Of a stretch of DNA of 64,000 nucleotides, positions 49,311 through 56,919 are shown in pieces. Every line of letters starts with the position of its first letter. Position 1 is the stretch's first letter. A program made the translations under genes and the position numbers. The DNA comes from Ruegeria lacuscaerulensis ITI-1157 (GTDB lineage Bacteria; Pseudomonadota; Alphaproteobacteria; Rhodobacterales; Rhodobacteraceae), in assembly GCA_000161775.1 (NCBI GenBank), contig GG704596.1:747825-811824 (forward strand), written 5' to 3'. The notes under the pieces were generated by a model, which ran no database searches, was not told the origin of the DNA, and saw only the letters and a program-made list of their open reading frames with translations.

Positions 49311-49319
49311 GCATGATCT
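49071..49319 (-). ncRNA. 5' non-coding end of the IS110 element, candidate bridge RNA locus
   Basis: About 240 bases without a gene between the transposase start and ptsN. In IS110-group elements the bridge RNA is encoded on this side. No structure was computed and the boundary with the ptsN trailer is unclear. Confidence 0.3.
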
Positions 49320-49784
49320 TCAGGCGGCTTGGACCGCCTGTGCCGTCGTCAATATGGCATAGAGCTTGACCGGATCCGGGTTGGCGCGCAGCTTCGCGCA
49401 GACCGAGCCATCGCGCAATGTGCGTGACACCAACGCCAAAGCTTTCAGGTGCTCGACACCGGCTTCCTCGGGGGCGAACAGCGCAAAGGCCAAATCCACC
49501 GGCTGCCGGTCGACAGAACCGAAATCGATCGGCTTTTCAAGCATCACGAACACGCCTGCCACCGCATCCAGACCCGACAGGCGCGCATGCGGCAGCGCCA
49601 CACCATGCCCCACTCCGGTCGGGCCAAGGCTTTCGCGCTCCAACAGGCAATCGACCACGGTCTGGGCGTCGAGTCCCAGCGCGCCGGCGGCGACATCGCC
49701 GATTTCCTGAAACAGCCGTTTCTTGCTGGACGCGGCCGAAAGAACGCGCACCGCCTCGGGCTTCAATATGCTCGACAGCTCCAT
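49320..49784 (-). CDS. ptsN: PTS IIA-like nitrogen regulatory protein
   Basis: A 154-residue EIIA-Ntr protein. The phosphorylated His lies in GVGHGVALPHARLSGLDAV near residue 67, and EAGVEHLKALALVSRTLRD follows. It takes phosphate from NPr and regulates nitrogen, potassium and stress responses. The ATG at 49784 (ELSSILKPEAV) is the usual start. It follows hpf, but no rpoN lies in this cluster. Confidence 0.9.
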   Translation of the reverse strand: MELSSILKPEAVRVLSAASSKKRLFQEIGDVAAGALGLDAQTVVDCLLERESLGPTGVGHGVALPHARLSGLDAVAGVFVMLEKPIDFGSVDRQPVDLAFALFAPEEAGVEHLKALALVSRTLRDGSVCAKLRANPDPVKLYAILTTAQAVQAA

Positions 49785-49803
49785 GATCATGCTCCATGGC
49801 ATC

Positions 49804-49823
49804 GCCCCCGCCCAAGCGGGGGC
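49804..49823 (-). terminator. Hairpin between hpf and ptsN
   Basis: GCCCCCGC and GCGGGGGC form an 8-base stem with a 4-base loop; no T tract, so it may slow rather than end transcription or stabilise the hpf message. Confidence 0.4.
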
Positions 49824-49843
49824 TTCGCCTTCATCCTTGCCTC

Positions 49844-50407
49844 TTACGGATCGATCCAGCCGATATTTCCGTCGTCCCGGCGATACACGACATTCAACCC
49901 GTCCTTGTTTTCATTCCTGAACACCAGCACCGGTGCACCAGCCAATTCCATCTGCATGACAGCCTCACCCACGCTTAGCGATGGGATCTGGGTTTCCATC
50001 TCAGCCACGATGATCGGCTGCAAGGAGTCGGGCTCTTGATCCGTCTCCGATTCGTCCGACGCGAGGATATAAGACGACGCACCAAAGAGTTCAACCGGCT
50101 CGGAACGCTCGCGGTGGTGATCCTTCAGCCGGCGCTTGTAGCGTCTCAGCTGCTTTTCCATCTTGTCACAGCAGGCCTGGAACGCCGCGTAGATCTCCGT
50201 TGCATGTGCTTTGGCCTGCGCTGTCAGGCCCGTGGACAGATGTACGGTGGTTTCACACACATATTCATGCGCCGAACGGGAAAAGACGACGTTGGCATCC
50301 GTTGCGCGCTGGGCGTATTTGCCCACAACCTCGCCCAGCTCGGTCTGCACGTGGGTTTGCAGGGCCGCACCGATGTCGATCTGTTTGCCGCTGATTTGGT
50401 AACGCAT
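49844..50407 (-). CDS. hpf: Ribosome hibernation promoting factor, long form
   Basis: A 187-residue long HPF: N-terminal ribosome-binding domain (residues 1-100, MRYQISGKQIDIGAALQTHVQTELGEVV ... DKMEKQLRRYKRRLKDHH), then a linker and a C-terminal dimerisation domain (about 130-187, EMETQIPSLSVGEAVMQMELAGAPVLVFRNENKDGLNVVYRRDDGNIGWIDP). It dimerises idle 70S ribosomes into 100S. AAGGAG lies 5 bases before the ATG. The linker lacks rpoN upstream as in this group. Confidence 0.9.
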   Translation of the reverse strand: MRYQISGKQIDIGAALQTHVQTELGEVVGKYAQRATDANVVFSRSAHEYVCETTVHLSTGLTAQAKAHATEIYAAFQACCDKMEKQLRRYKRRLKDHHRERSEPVELFGASSYILASDESETDQEPDSLQPIIVAEMETQIPSLSVGEAVMQMELAGAPVLVFRNENKDGLNVVYRRDDGNIGWIDP

Positions 50408-50659
50408 GTGATCTCCTTCACAATTCACACCCTTGTTGGCGCCGCATCATGCGACGGACTTGTTTTTATAGGGTGGGGGGTCGGGGCATTGTCCGGGGTT
50501 GCCTTTGATCCGGCCCTTCGACGAAGGGACATCGAGATCCAATCTGGAACCACGAAAATGCCATGCTCCAATTGAGCCAACAGGCGGCGGCAGAGTCAAT
50601 CAAAACACGAATGTATATACGCGAATTCCGCCATTCGATCGGCGCAATTCCGCGGAAGG

Positions 50660-51418
50660 TCATGAAATCTTGAAGTTTTCACCCAGATAGACGCGGCGGA
50701 CGTTTTCGTTTTCCACCACCTCGTCGGGCGTCCCCGACATCAGAACCTGGCCATCATGCAGAATATAGGCGCGATCGACGATCTCCAGGGTTTCCCGAAC
50801 GTTGTGATCGGTGATCAACACGCCAATTCCCCGCTTTTTCAGGTCGGCCACAAGGTGACGTATATCGCCGACACTGATCGGATCGACGCCGGCAAACGGC
50901 TCGTCCAACAGCAGATATTTGGGATCGGCCGCCAGGCAACGAGCGATTTCCACACGACGGCGCTCGCCCCCCGACAAAGCCAGCGCCGGCGCCCGTCGCA
51001 GATGCTCGATCGAAAAATCCGACAGCAGTTCCTCCAGCCGCTCCTTGCGCCGGTGGGCATGCCGGACGGTCACATCCAGAACCGCCGCTATGTTGTCCTC
51101 GACGCTGAGACCGCGAAAAATCGACATTTCCTGCGGGAGATAGCCGATTCCCATCCGCGCGCGGCGATACATGGGCAGAGTGGTCACGTTCTGACCGTCG
51201 ATGGAAACAGTTCCCGCCTCGGGAAAGACCAGGCCCGCGACAGAATAGAAGGTGGTGGTCTTGCCGGATCCGTTCGGCCCCAGCAGCGCGACAACCTCGG
51301 ACCGGTCGAGGGTCATCGACACGTCCCTGATAACGGTCTTTTTCCGGTAGGACTTGCGCAGCTTTTGAATCTTCAAACCAGACGACCCATCGGCAACGGT
51401 CAGTTTCGGGATCGCCAT
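50660..51418 (-). CDS. lptB: LPS export ABC transporter ATP-binding protein
   Basis: A 252-residue ABC ATPase: Walker A GPNGSGKT (47-54), signature LSGGERRRVEIARCLA, Walker B LLLDEPFAGVDPISV and the H-loop. It drives LptFG to extract lipopolysaccharide from the inner membrane. The ATG at 51418 shares a base with the lptA stop (TGATG). A TTG at 51421 is a less likely start. Confidence 0.93.
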   Translation of the reverse strand: MAIPKLTVADGSSGLKIQKLRKSYRKKTVIRDVSMTLDRSEVVALLGPNGSGKTTTFYSVAGLVFPEAGTVSIDGQNVTTLPMYRRARMGIGYLPQEMSIFRGLSVEDNIAAVLDVTVRHAHRRKERLEELLSDFSIEHLRRAPALALSGGERRRVEIARCLAADPKYLLLDEPFAGVDPISVGDIRHLVADLKKRGIGVLITDHNVRETLEIVDRAYILHDGQVLMSGTPDEVVENENVRRVYLGENFKIS

Positions 51419-51909
51419 CAATCACCGCCCTGCTGAAGGATCGTCTTGACGCGGCCGGTCATCGTCGCGGTTCCGTCGGTCAGATTCGCCACCATCCGGT
51501 CTCCGCTGATGGTGCTGGGCCCCTGATTCAGCAGGACGTTGCCCGTCATGACGATTACACCGGTCGCGATGCTGTATTCGGCGCGGTCGGCCTGCGCGGC
51601 ATCCGGCGGAGCCACCAGAACCACGTTTTCCGAAGCCTCCATGCGCTCGATCCCGGACCTGTCCTGATTGTAGATCACCACGACCTTTTCGGCCGACAGG
51701 CGCATGTCGCCCTGAACAACGATGACATTGCCCAGAAACTCGGCCGAACCGTCTTCCTGGTTCACCTTGAGCGTCTCCGACGTCACTTCGACCGGCAGCG
51801 CAGGATCTGTCTTGATCGACCCGAAGGCCACCTGCGATTCCTGCGCAGCACAAGGCACTGCGGCGAAGGCAAGCGACATGCAAATGGGAACTATGCGAAA
51901 ATCGAACAC
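51418..51909 (-). CDS. lptA: LPS periplasmic bridge protein LptA
   Basis: A 163-residue secreted protein: signal peptide FDFRIVPICMSLAFAAVPCAAQ, then the OstA/LptA beta-jellyroll (VTSETLKVNQEDGSAEFLGNVIVVQGDMRLSAEKVVVIYN ... TGNVLLNQGPSTISGDRMVANLTDG). It forms the bridge carrying LPS across the periplasm between LptC and LptD. Between lptC and lptB, overlapping the latter. Confidence 0.9.
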   Translation of the reverse strand: MFDFRIVPICMSLAFAAVPCAAQESQVAFGSIKTDPALPVEVTSETLKVNQEDGSAEFLGNVIVVQGDMRLSAEKVVVIYNQDRSGIERMEASENVVLVAPPDAAQADRAEYSIATGVIVMTGNVLLNQGPSTISGDRMVANLTDGTATMTGRVKTILQQGGD

Positions 51910-51912
51910 CAG

Positions 51913-52512
51913 CTATCTTTCGGTTTTTGGTGGCTCATATACCAATTTGACGCCATCTGTAAAAAGAATATGAACCGGACCGTCTGTTTTTTCAGCACCA
52001 AAACGCATTCGACCGGCCGAAAACCTGCCGATCGGGCCGAACGCTTGCACCGGGCCCGGGGTCTCGCCCCGTATTTCGTCCAGAGAGGTATTCAGAAGAT
52101 CGGTGGTCACCCGGATTCCATCGGTGGTCGTCATCACCACATCGCCGGAAAACACGGCCTCACCCTTGTTCGGGTGCAGCATTCCGGTTTCAGAGTCCAG
52201 CGTGATCACACCGCCGTTCGTCAGGCCGAACCGACCCTGAAGCCGCGACGCTGTCGGCACCCCTTCTGCAGACCCCCGACTGGCCTGAACCGCCTCGACC
52301 TGGATGTCCTCGCCCTTGCGGGTCGTGCCCCGGAACCGCGGGCGGGTCACCATCTGGCTTTTGACGCGGGCATCAAGGTCCTGTTCGGTAAAGGGCCCCG
52401 AAACATTGGTCTCGATGCTGCGCGACAACAGGAACACCATCGACAGCAGCAGGATGGCCACCAGTGGCAGCAGAACCTTGAGGAACTGCACCATGCGCGA
52501 ATAGCGATCCAT
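51913..52512 (-). CDS. lptC: LPS export protein LptC
   Basis: A 199-residue protein with one N-terminal membrane helix (FLKVLLPLVAILLLSMVFLLS, about 10-30) and a periplasmic LptC domain (RFRGTTRKGEDIQVEAVQASRG ... LDSETGMLHPNKGEAVFSGDVVMTT). It links the LptBFG engine to LptA. The ATG at 52512 (DRYSRMVQF) has AGGG before it; a GTG at 52524 is also in frame. 12 bases after kdsD. Confidence 0.85.
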   Translation of the reverse strand: MDRYSRMVQFLKVLLPLVAILLLSMVFLLSRSIETNVSGPFTEQDLDARVKSQMVTRPRFRGTTRKGEDIQVEAVQASRGSAEGVPTASRLQGRFGLTNGGVITLDSETGMLHPNKGEAVFSGDVVMTTTDGIRVTTDLLNTSLDEIRGETPGPVQAFGPIGRFSAGRMRFGAEKTDGPVHILFTDGVKLVYEPPKTER

Positions 52513-52524
52513 CCCGGCCCTCAC

Positions 52525-53493
52525 TCAACCCAGCCCGACGCGCAGGCAGTCGTGGATATGCAACAGCCCCTGCGCCCGGCCCGGCTGGTCCGGATCCACC
52601 ACGAACAACGAGGTGATCTTGCGCGCGTTCATGATCGCCACCGCCTCTTCGGCCAGCGCGTCGGGCGCGATGGTCGTGGGGTTGGCGGTCATGACCTCGG
52701 CCGCCGTGTTGTTCAGCAAGCCGTCCATATGACGGCGCAGGTCGCCGTCGGTGATGATCCCGACCAGGGCGCCATTCGCATCGGTCACGCCGACCACGCC
52801 AAAGCCTTTCTGGCTGATCTCGATCAGCGCGTCGCTCATCGGGGTGTCGGCCGACACCAGCGGCAGAGCGTTGCCGCTGTGCATCAGGTCGCGCACCGCG
52901 CTCAGCTGCGCGCCCAGCTTGCCGCCGGGATGGAAGGCGCGGAAATCCTCGGGCTTGAAATCGCGGTATTTCATCAGCGCGATCGCAAGCGCATCGCCCA
53001 TCGCCAGCGTCAGCGTGGTCGAAATCGAGGGCACCATGCCGTATCCGCAGGCCTCGCCCAGCGCAGGGATCAGCAGATGCACGTCGGCCTGCTTCATCAG
53101 CGTACTGTCCGGCCGGCTGGACAGGCCGATCAGCGGAATCCCGAACCGCCGGGTAAAGGCCAGCAGGTTGGCCAGCTCGGGCGCTTCGCCGGAATTCGAA
53201 ATCGCCAGCACCACGTCATCCTTGGACACCATGCCCAGGTCGCCATGGCTGGCCTCGGCCGGATGCACGAAATAGGCGGGCGTGCCGGTACTGGCCAGCG
53301 TGGCCGCGATCTTGTGTCCGATATGGCCCGACTTGCCGATACCGCTGACGATCAGCCGGCCCTTGGCCTGCAGGATCAGCCGCACCGCGTCGGCGAAACG
53401 TTCGTCCAGCCCTTCGGCCAGAACCTCAAGCGCGCGGGCCTCGTCGGTGACGACCTGGCGGGCGGTTTTCAGAAAGGATTCGGTATCGGTCAT
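52525..53493 (-). CDS. kdsD: Arabinose 5-phosphate isomerase (KpsF/GutQ family)
   Basis: A 322-residue protein: SIS sugar isomerase domain (about 40-175, GRLIVSGIGKSGHIGHKIAATLASTGTPAYFVHPAEASHGDLG) and two CBS domains (about 205-320). It makes arabinose 5-phosphate for Kdo, the inner LPS sugar. It sits with lptC-lptA-lptB and overlaps the RNase D gene by 4 bases. Confidence 0.92.
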   Translation of the reverse strand: MTDTESFLKTARQVVTDEARALEVLAEGLDERFADAVRLILQAKGRLIVSGIGKSGHIGHKIAATLASTGTPAYFVHPAEASHGDLGMVSKDDVVLAISNSGEAPELANLLAFTRRFGIPLIGLSSRPDSTLMKQADVHLLIPALGEACGYGMVPSISTTLTLAMGDALAIALMKYRDFKPEDFRAFHPGGKLGAQLSAVRDLMHSGNALPLVSADTPMSDALIEISQKGFGVVGVTDANGALVGIITDGDLRRHMDGLLNNTAAEVMTANPTTIAPDALAEEAVAIMNARKITSLFVVDPDQPGRAQGLLHIHDCLRVGLG

Positions 53494-54104
53494 GAGTGCG
53501 CAAAGATATCGGTTTCGGGCCAGCCAGCCAGATCCAGCCTGGCGCGCATCGGCAGGAAGTCGAAACAGGCCTGCGCCATCTCGGTCCGGCCCTCGCGTTC
53601 CAGGCGTGCGTCCAGCGCCGCGCGCAGCTGGTGCAGATACAGAACGTCCGAGGCGGCATAGTCCAGTTGCGCCTCGGTCAGGGTCTCGGCGCCCCAGTCG
53701 CTCATCTGCTGCTGTTTCGAGATGTCGATGCCCAGCAGTTCCTGGCACAGGTTCTTCAACCCGTGCCGGTCGGTATAGGTGCGCACCAGGCGGCTGGCGA
53801 TCTTGGTGCAATAAACCGGCGCGGCCAGCGCGCCGAAAGCGTGGTACAGCGCGGCGATGTCAAAGCGGCCGAAGTGGAACAGTTTCAGCACCTCGGGGTT
53901 TTCCAGCATGGCGCACAGGTTCGGGGCCTCGGTCTGACCCTTTTCGACCTGCACGATGTGGCTGTGGCCGTCGCCGCCCGACATCTGGATCACGCACAGA
54001 CGGTCGCGATGCGGGTTCAAGCCCATGGTTTCGCAATCGATGGCCACGACGGGGCCCAGGTCTAGCCCGTCGGGCAGGTCGTTCTTGTAGAGATGGTTCG
54101 CCAC
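53490..54104 (-). CDS. rnd: Short RNase D-like 3'-5' exonuclease
   Basis: A 204-residue DEDDy exonuclease: Exo I VAIDCETMGLNPH, Exo II FHFGRFDIAALY, Exo III LDYAASDVLYLH. It lacks the two HRDC domains of E. coli RNase D (about 370 residues), matching the short alphaproteobacterial form. It trims tRNA and small RNA 3' ends. First gene of the kdsD-lptCAB run. Confidence 0.85.
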   Translation of the reverse strand: MANHLYKNDLPDGLDLGPVVAIDCETMGLNPHRDRLCVIQMSGGDGHSHIVQVEKGQTEAPNLCAMLENPEVLKLFHFGRFDIAALYHAFGALAAPVYCTKIASRLVRTYTDRHGLKNLCQELLGIDISKQQQMSDWGAETLTEAQLDYAASDVLYLHQLRAALDARLEREGRTEMAQACFDFLPMRARLDLAGWPETDIFAHS

Positions 54105-54334
54105 GAATTTTTCCTTTGCACGGTGTTGCCCCCGAAATAGGGTGTTTGACCCGCAAACTCAACGCCATCCGCCCCATGGCGGCACTTGGGCGTCACTGCG
54201 GTTGAGGCATCCGCGTCGGGCGCATAGGGTCGGACCATGTCTCGACCGACCTGCGCCTTACCTGAACAAATCACCGCCCGCCCGAGCGACGGCGGCACCC
54301 ACGGCGCGCGCGGGGCTGTTTCAGAGTTTCTGCG

Positions 54335-55654
54335 ATGCTGAACATTCTGCGGAACCGGACGTATCGTCACCTTCTGGCCGCGCAGGTGGTGGCGCTGCTG
54401 GGCACCGGGCTGGCGACGGTGGCGCTGGGGTTGCTGGCCTATGATCTGGCCGGCGAGTCCGCGGCGATGGTGCTGGGCACGGCCCTGACCATCAAAATGA
54501 TCGCCTATGTCACGATTGCGCCCGTTGCCGCGGCTTTTGCCGAACGGATCGACCGCCGCCGCATGTTGGTGACGCTGGACATGGTGCGGGCCGTCGTTGC
54601 GCTGTGCCTGCCCTTCGTGACCGAGGTCTGGCAGGTCTATGTGTTGATCTTCGTTCTGCAATCGGCCTCGGCCGGGTTCACGCCCGCGTTCCAGGCCACG
54701 ATCCCCGATGTTCTGACCGACGAGCAGGATTACACAAAGGCCCTGTCGCTGTCGCGGCTGGCCTACGATCTGGAGAACCTCGTGAGTCCGATGCTGGCTG
54801 CGATGCTGCTGTTGGTCGTCAGTTTCGACAGCCTGTTCTGGGGAACGGCACTGGGCTTTGCTGCCTCGGCCCTGCTGGTGGTCTCGGTGACGCTGCCCTC
54901 GCCCGCGCCGCGCAAACCGCGTGGGATATATGACCGGACGACGCGCGGCATTCGCATCTATCTGCGGACACCGCGCCTGCGTGGCCTTCTGGCGCTCAGC
55001 TGGTCCGCCGCCGCCCTCAGCGCGATGGTGCTGGTCAACACCGTGGTGATCGTGCGCGGCGACCTGGGCCTGTCGGACAGTGCCGTGGCGATCGCGCTGG
55101 CCGGGTTCGGTGGCGGGTCGATGCTGGCGGCTTTCTTGCTTCCGGCACTGCTGGAGCGTCTGCCGGACCGGCCGGTGATGCTGGCCGGCGCAACGCTGGC
55201 AACCGCGACCATGGCAACCGCCGCGCTGCTGTCGGCGGTGGTGCCGATGTCTCTGGTGATGCTGACCGCGCTTTGGGCGCTTGTGGGTTTCGGCTATTCC
55301 TCCACGCTGACGCCCTCGGGGCGATTGCTGACCCGATCCGCCCACCCCGAGGATCGTACGGCCGTGTTCGCCGCCCAGTTCACCCTGTCGCATGCCTGCT
55401 GGCTGGTTCTGTATCCGCTGTCGGGCTGGCTGATGACGCAACATGGCGCGACCGTGGCGATGGCCGCGCTGACCGTTCTGGCCCTGGGCGGGCTGATACT
55501 GGCCGCCTGGGCTTGGCCCGCATTCCAGCCGCGCTCAATCGCGCATGACCACCCGGACCTGCCCGCCGATCACCCGCATCTGTCCGGACCCGAGCCGCAT
55601 GCGCACCCGATCATCATCGACGACCTGCACCCCCGATATCCGCATACGCCTTGA
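54335..55654 (+). CDS. MFS exporter with histidine-rich C-terminus
   Basis: A 439-residue transporter with twelve predicted membrane helices (first RHLLAAQVVALLGTGLATVALGLLAYDL) and an MFS loop ERIDRRRMLVTLDM. The last 36 residues are cytoplasmic and rich in His, Asp and Pro (HDHPDLPADHPHLSGPEPHAHP), like Ni/Co exporters such as NreB. Substrate possibly a divalent metal (inference). An Lrp-family regulator is 55 bases downstream. The 230 bases before it hold nothing recognised. Confidence 0.75.
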   Translation: MLNILRNRTYRHLLAAQVVALLGTGLATVALGLLAYDLAGESAAMVLGTALTIKMIAYVTIAPVAAAFAERIDRRRMLVTLDMVRAVVALCLPFVTEVWQVYVLIFVLQSASAGFTPAFQATIPDVLTDEQDYTKALSLSRLAYDLENLVSPMLAAMLLLVVSFDSLFWGTALGFAASALLVVSVTLPSPAPRKPRGIYDRTTRGIRIYLRTPRLRGLLALSWSAAALSAMVLVNTVVIVRGDLGLSDSAVAIALAGFGGGSMLAAFLLPALLERLPDRPVMLAGATLATATMATAALLSAVVPMSLVMLTALWALVGFGYSSTLTPSGRLLTRSAHPEDRTAVFAAQFTLSHACWLVLYPLSGWLMTQHGATVAMAALTVLALGGLILAAWAWPAFQPRSIAHDHPDLPADHPHLSGPEPHAHPIIIDDLHPRYPHTP

Positions 55655-55709
55655 GAGCGACCACACTCTTGCCGTAGACCCCAACCATCCGATCAACAGC
55701 CGAAAGCCC

Positions 55710-56138
55710 ATGGACCAGCTTGACCGCCGCATCATCGCCGCCCTGCAGCACAACGCGCGCGCCTCGACGACGCAGATCGCTGCCCGTCTGGGCGTGGCCC
55801 GAACCACCGTGCACGAACGCATCCGGCGCATGGAGGAATCAGGCGTGATCGCGGGCTACTCGGTCGTGCTGGGCCGGGCCGACGACACACCCAGGGTGCA
55901 GGTCGTGGTGCTGCTCGAGGTGCAGCAGAAAGAGACCGCGCGCATCATCAAACGGCTGGAAGCCTATCCCGAGGTCAAGCTGTGCCTGTCGATCAACGGC
56001 GAGTTCGACCTGCTGCTGTCGGCCGAGGCCCCCCGGATCGAGGATCTGGACATCCTGGTGGACGAGCTGGCCAAGATCCCCGGCGTGCTGCGCACCAATA
56101 CCAGCGTCGTCTTCGGCCGCAGGATCGACCGGAACTGA
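55710..56138 (+). CDS. Lrp/AsnC-family transcriptional regulator
   Basis: A 142-residue regulator: helix-turn-helix at about 1-60 (MDQLDRRIIAALQHNARASTTQIAARLGVARTTVHERIRRMEESGVI) and an ACT-like RAM domain (VVVLLEVQQKETARIIKRLEAYPEVKLCLSINGEFDLLLS). Responds to an amino acid or similar ligand. Could control the MFS exporter just upstream or other genes. Confidence 0.88.
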   Translation: MDQLDRRIIAALQHNARASTTQIAARLGVARTTVHERIRRMEESGVIAGYSVVLGRADDTPRVQVVVLLEVQQKETARIIKRLEAYPEVKLCLSINGEFDLLLSAEAPRIEDLDILVDELAKIPGVLRTNTSVVFGRRIDRN

Positions 56139-56208
56139 TCGGCGCTAACGCTCTGTAAACCGATAACTGGCTAGCTTGGCCCGGTCAGAAGAATCCCGGA
56201 CCGGCAGA

Positions 56209-56916
56209 ATGCCAGAACTCAAGATCGTCTTCCTATCGCTGTGGGTGCAGGCCCTGGTCGCCTCGGCGGCCTTGGCCGTACCGGACATGCGCACCGCCGA
56301 TATCTGCGACCGGGCGGCCCGACGTGCCGCCCGGGCCGAGGGCGTCCCGCTGGACGTCATGCAGGCCATCACCCGGGTAGAAACCGGGCGCCGCGTCGAT
56401 GGCAGCCTGCACCCATGGCCCTGGACCGTGAACCTGGAAGGCAAGGGATATTGGTTCGCGTCCGAAGCGGAAGCCAAGGCCTATGTGTTCGAGGTGTTCA
56501 AATCGGGCGCCCGCAGCTTTGACGTCGGCTGCTTCCAGATCAATTATCGCTGGCACGGCAAGGCTTTCCGGTCGATCGACGCGATGTTCGACCCCGATCA
56601 GAATGCGGCCTATGCGGCGCGGTTCCTGAAACAGCTTTATGCCGAACATGGCGACTGGTCGGCCGCTGTCGGCGCCTATCACTCGCGCACCCCCGAATAT
56701 GCCCGCAGATATGTCGCCCGGTTCCAGACGGTTCTGGCCGCGCTGTCCGACACGCCCGATGAGACGGCGCGTCAGGCCGCCGACCCGTTCCACCGCACCG
56801 CGCTGCCGCTGATCCCGCTCGGCCCCTCCTCCGCCGGGGCCAACCGTCCGGCGCTGGGTTCGCTGGTTCCGGCATCCGGGACCGCGGTGGCCTTCATCAC
56901 CTTCGATCAGGAGTGA
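56209..56916 (+). CDS. Lytic transglycosylase, flagellar-cluster type
   Basis: A 235-residue exported SLT-domain protein. Signal peptide PELKIVFLSLWVQALVASAALA; the catalytic Glu is in AITRVETGRRVDG near residue 62; the family's GxxQIN appears as GCFQINYRWHG, and AAVGAYHSRTPEYARRYV closes the domain. It cuts peptidoglycan and, being directly upstream of flhA (3 bases), probably opens a hole for the flagellar rod. The start at 56209 gives the signal peptide. Confidence 0.82.
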   Translation: MPELKIVFLSLWVQALVASAALAVPDMRTADICDRAARRAARAEGVPLDVMQAITRVETGRRVDGSLHPWPWTVNLEGKGYWFASEAEAKAYVFEVFKSGARSFDVGCFQINYRWHGKAFRSIDAMFDPDQNAAYAARFLKQLYAEHGDWSAAVGAYHSRTPEYARRYVARFQTVLAALSDTPDETARQAADPFHRTALPLIPLGPSSAGANRPALGSLVPASGTAVAFITFDQE

Positions 56917-56919
56917 CGC

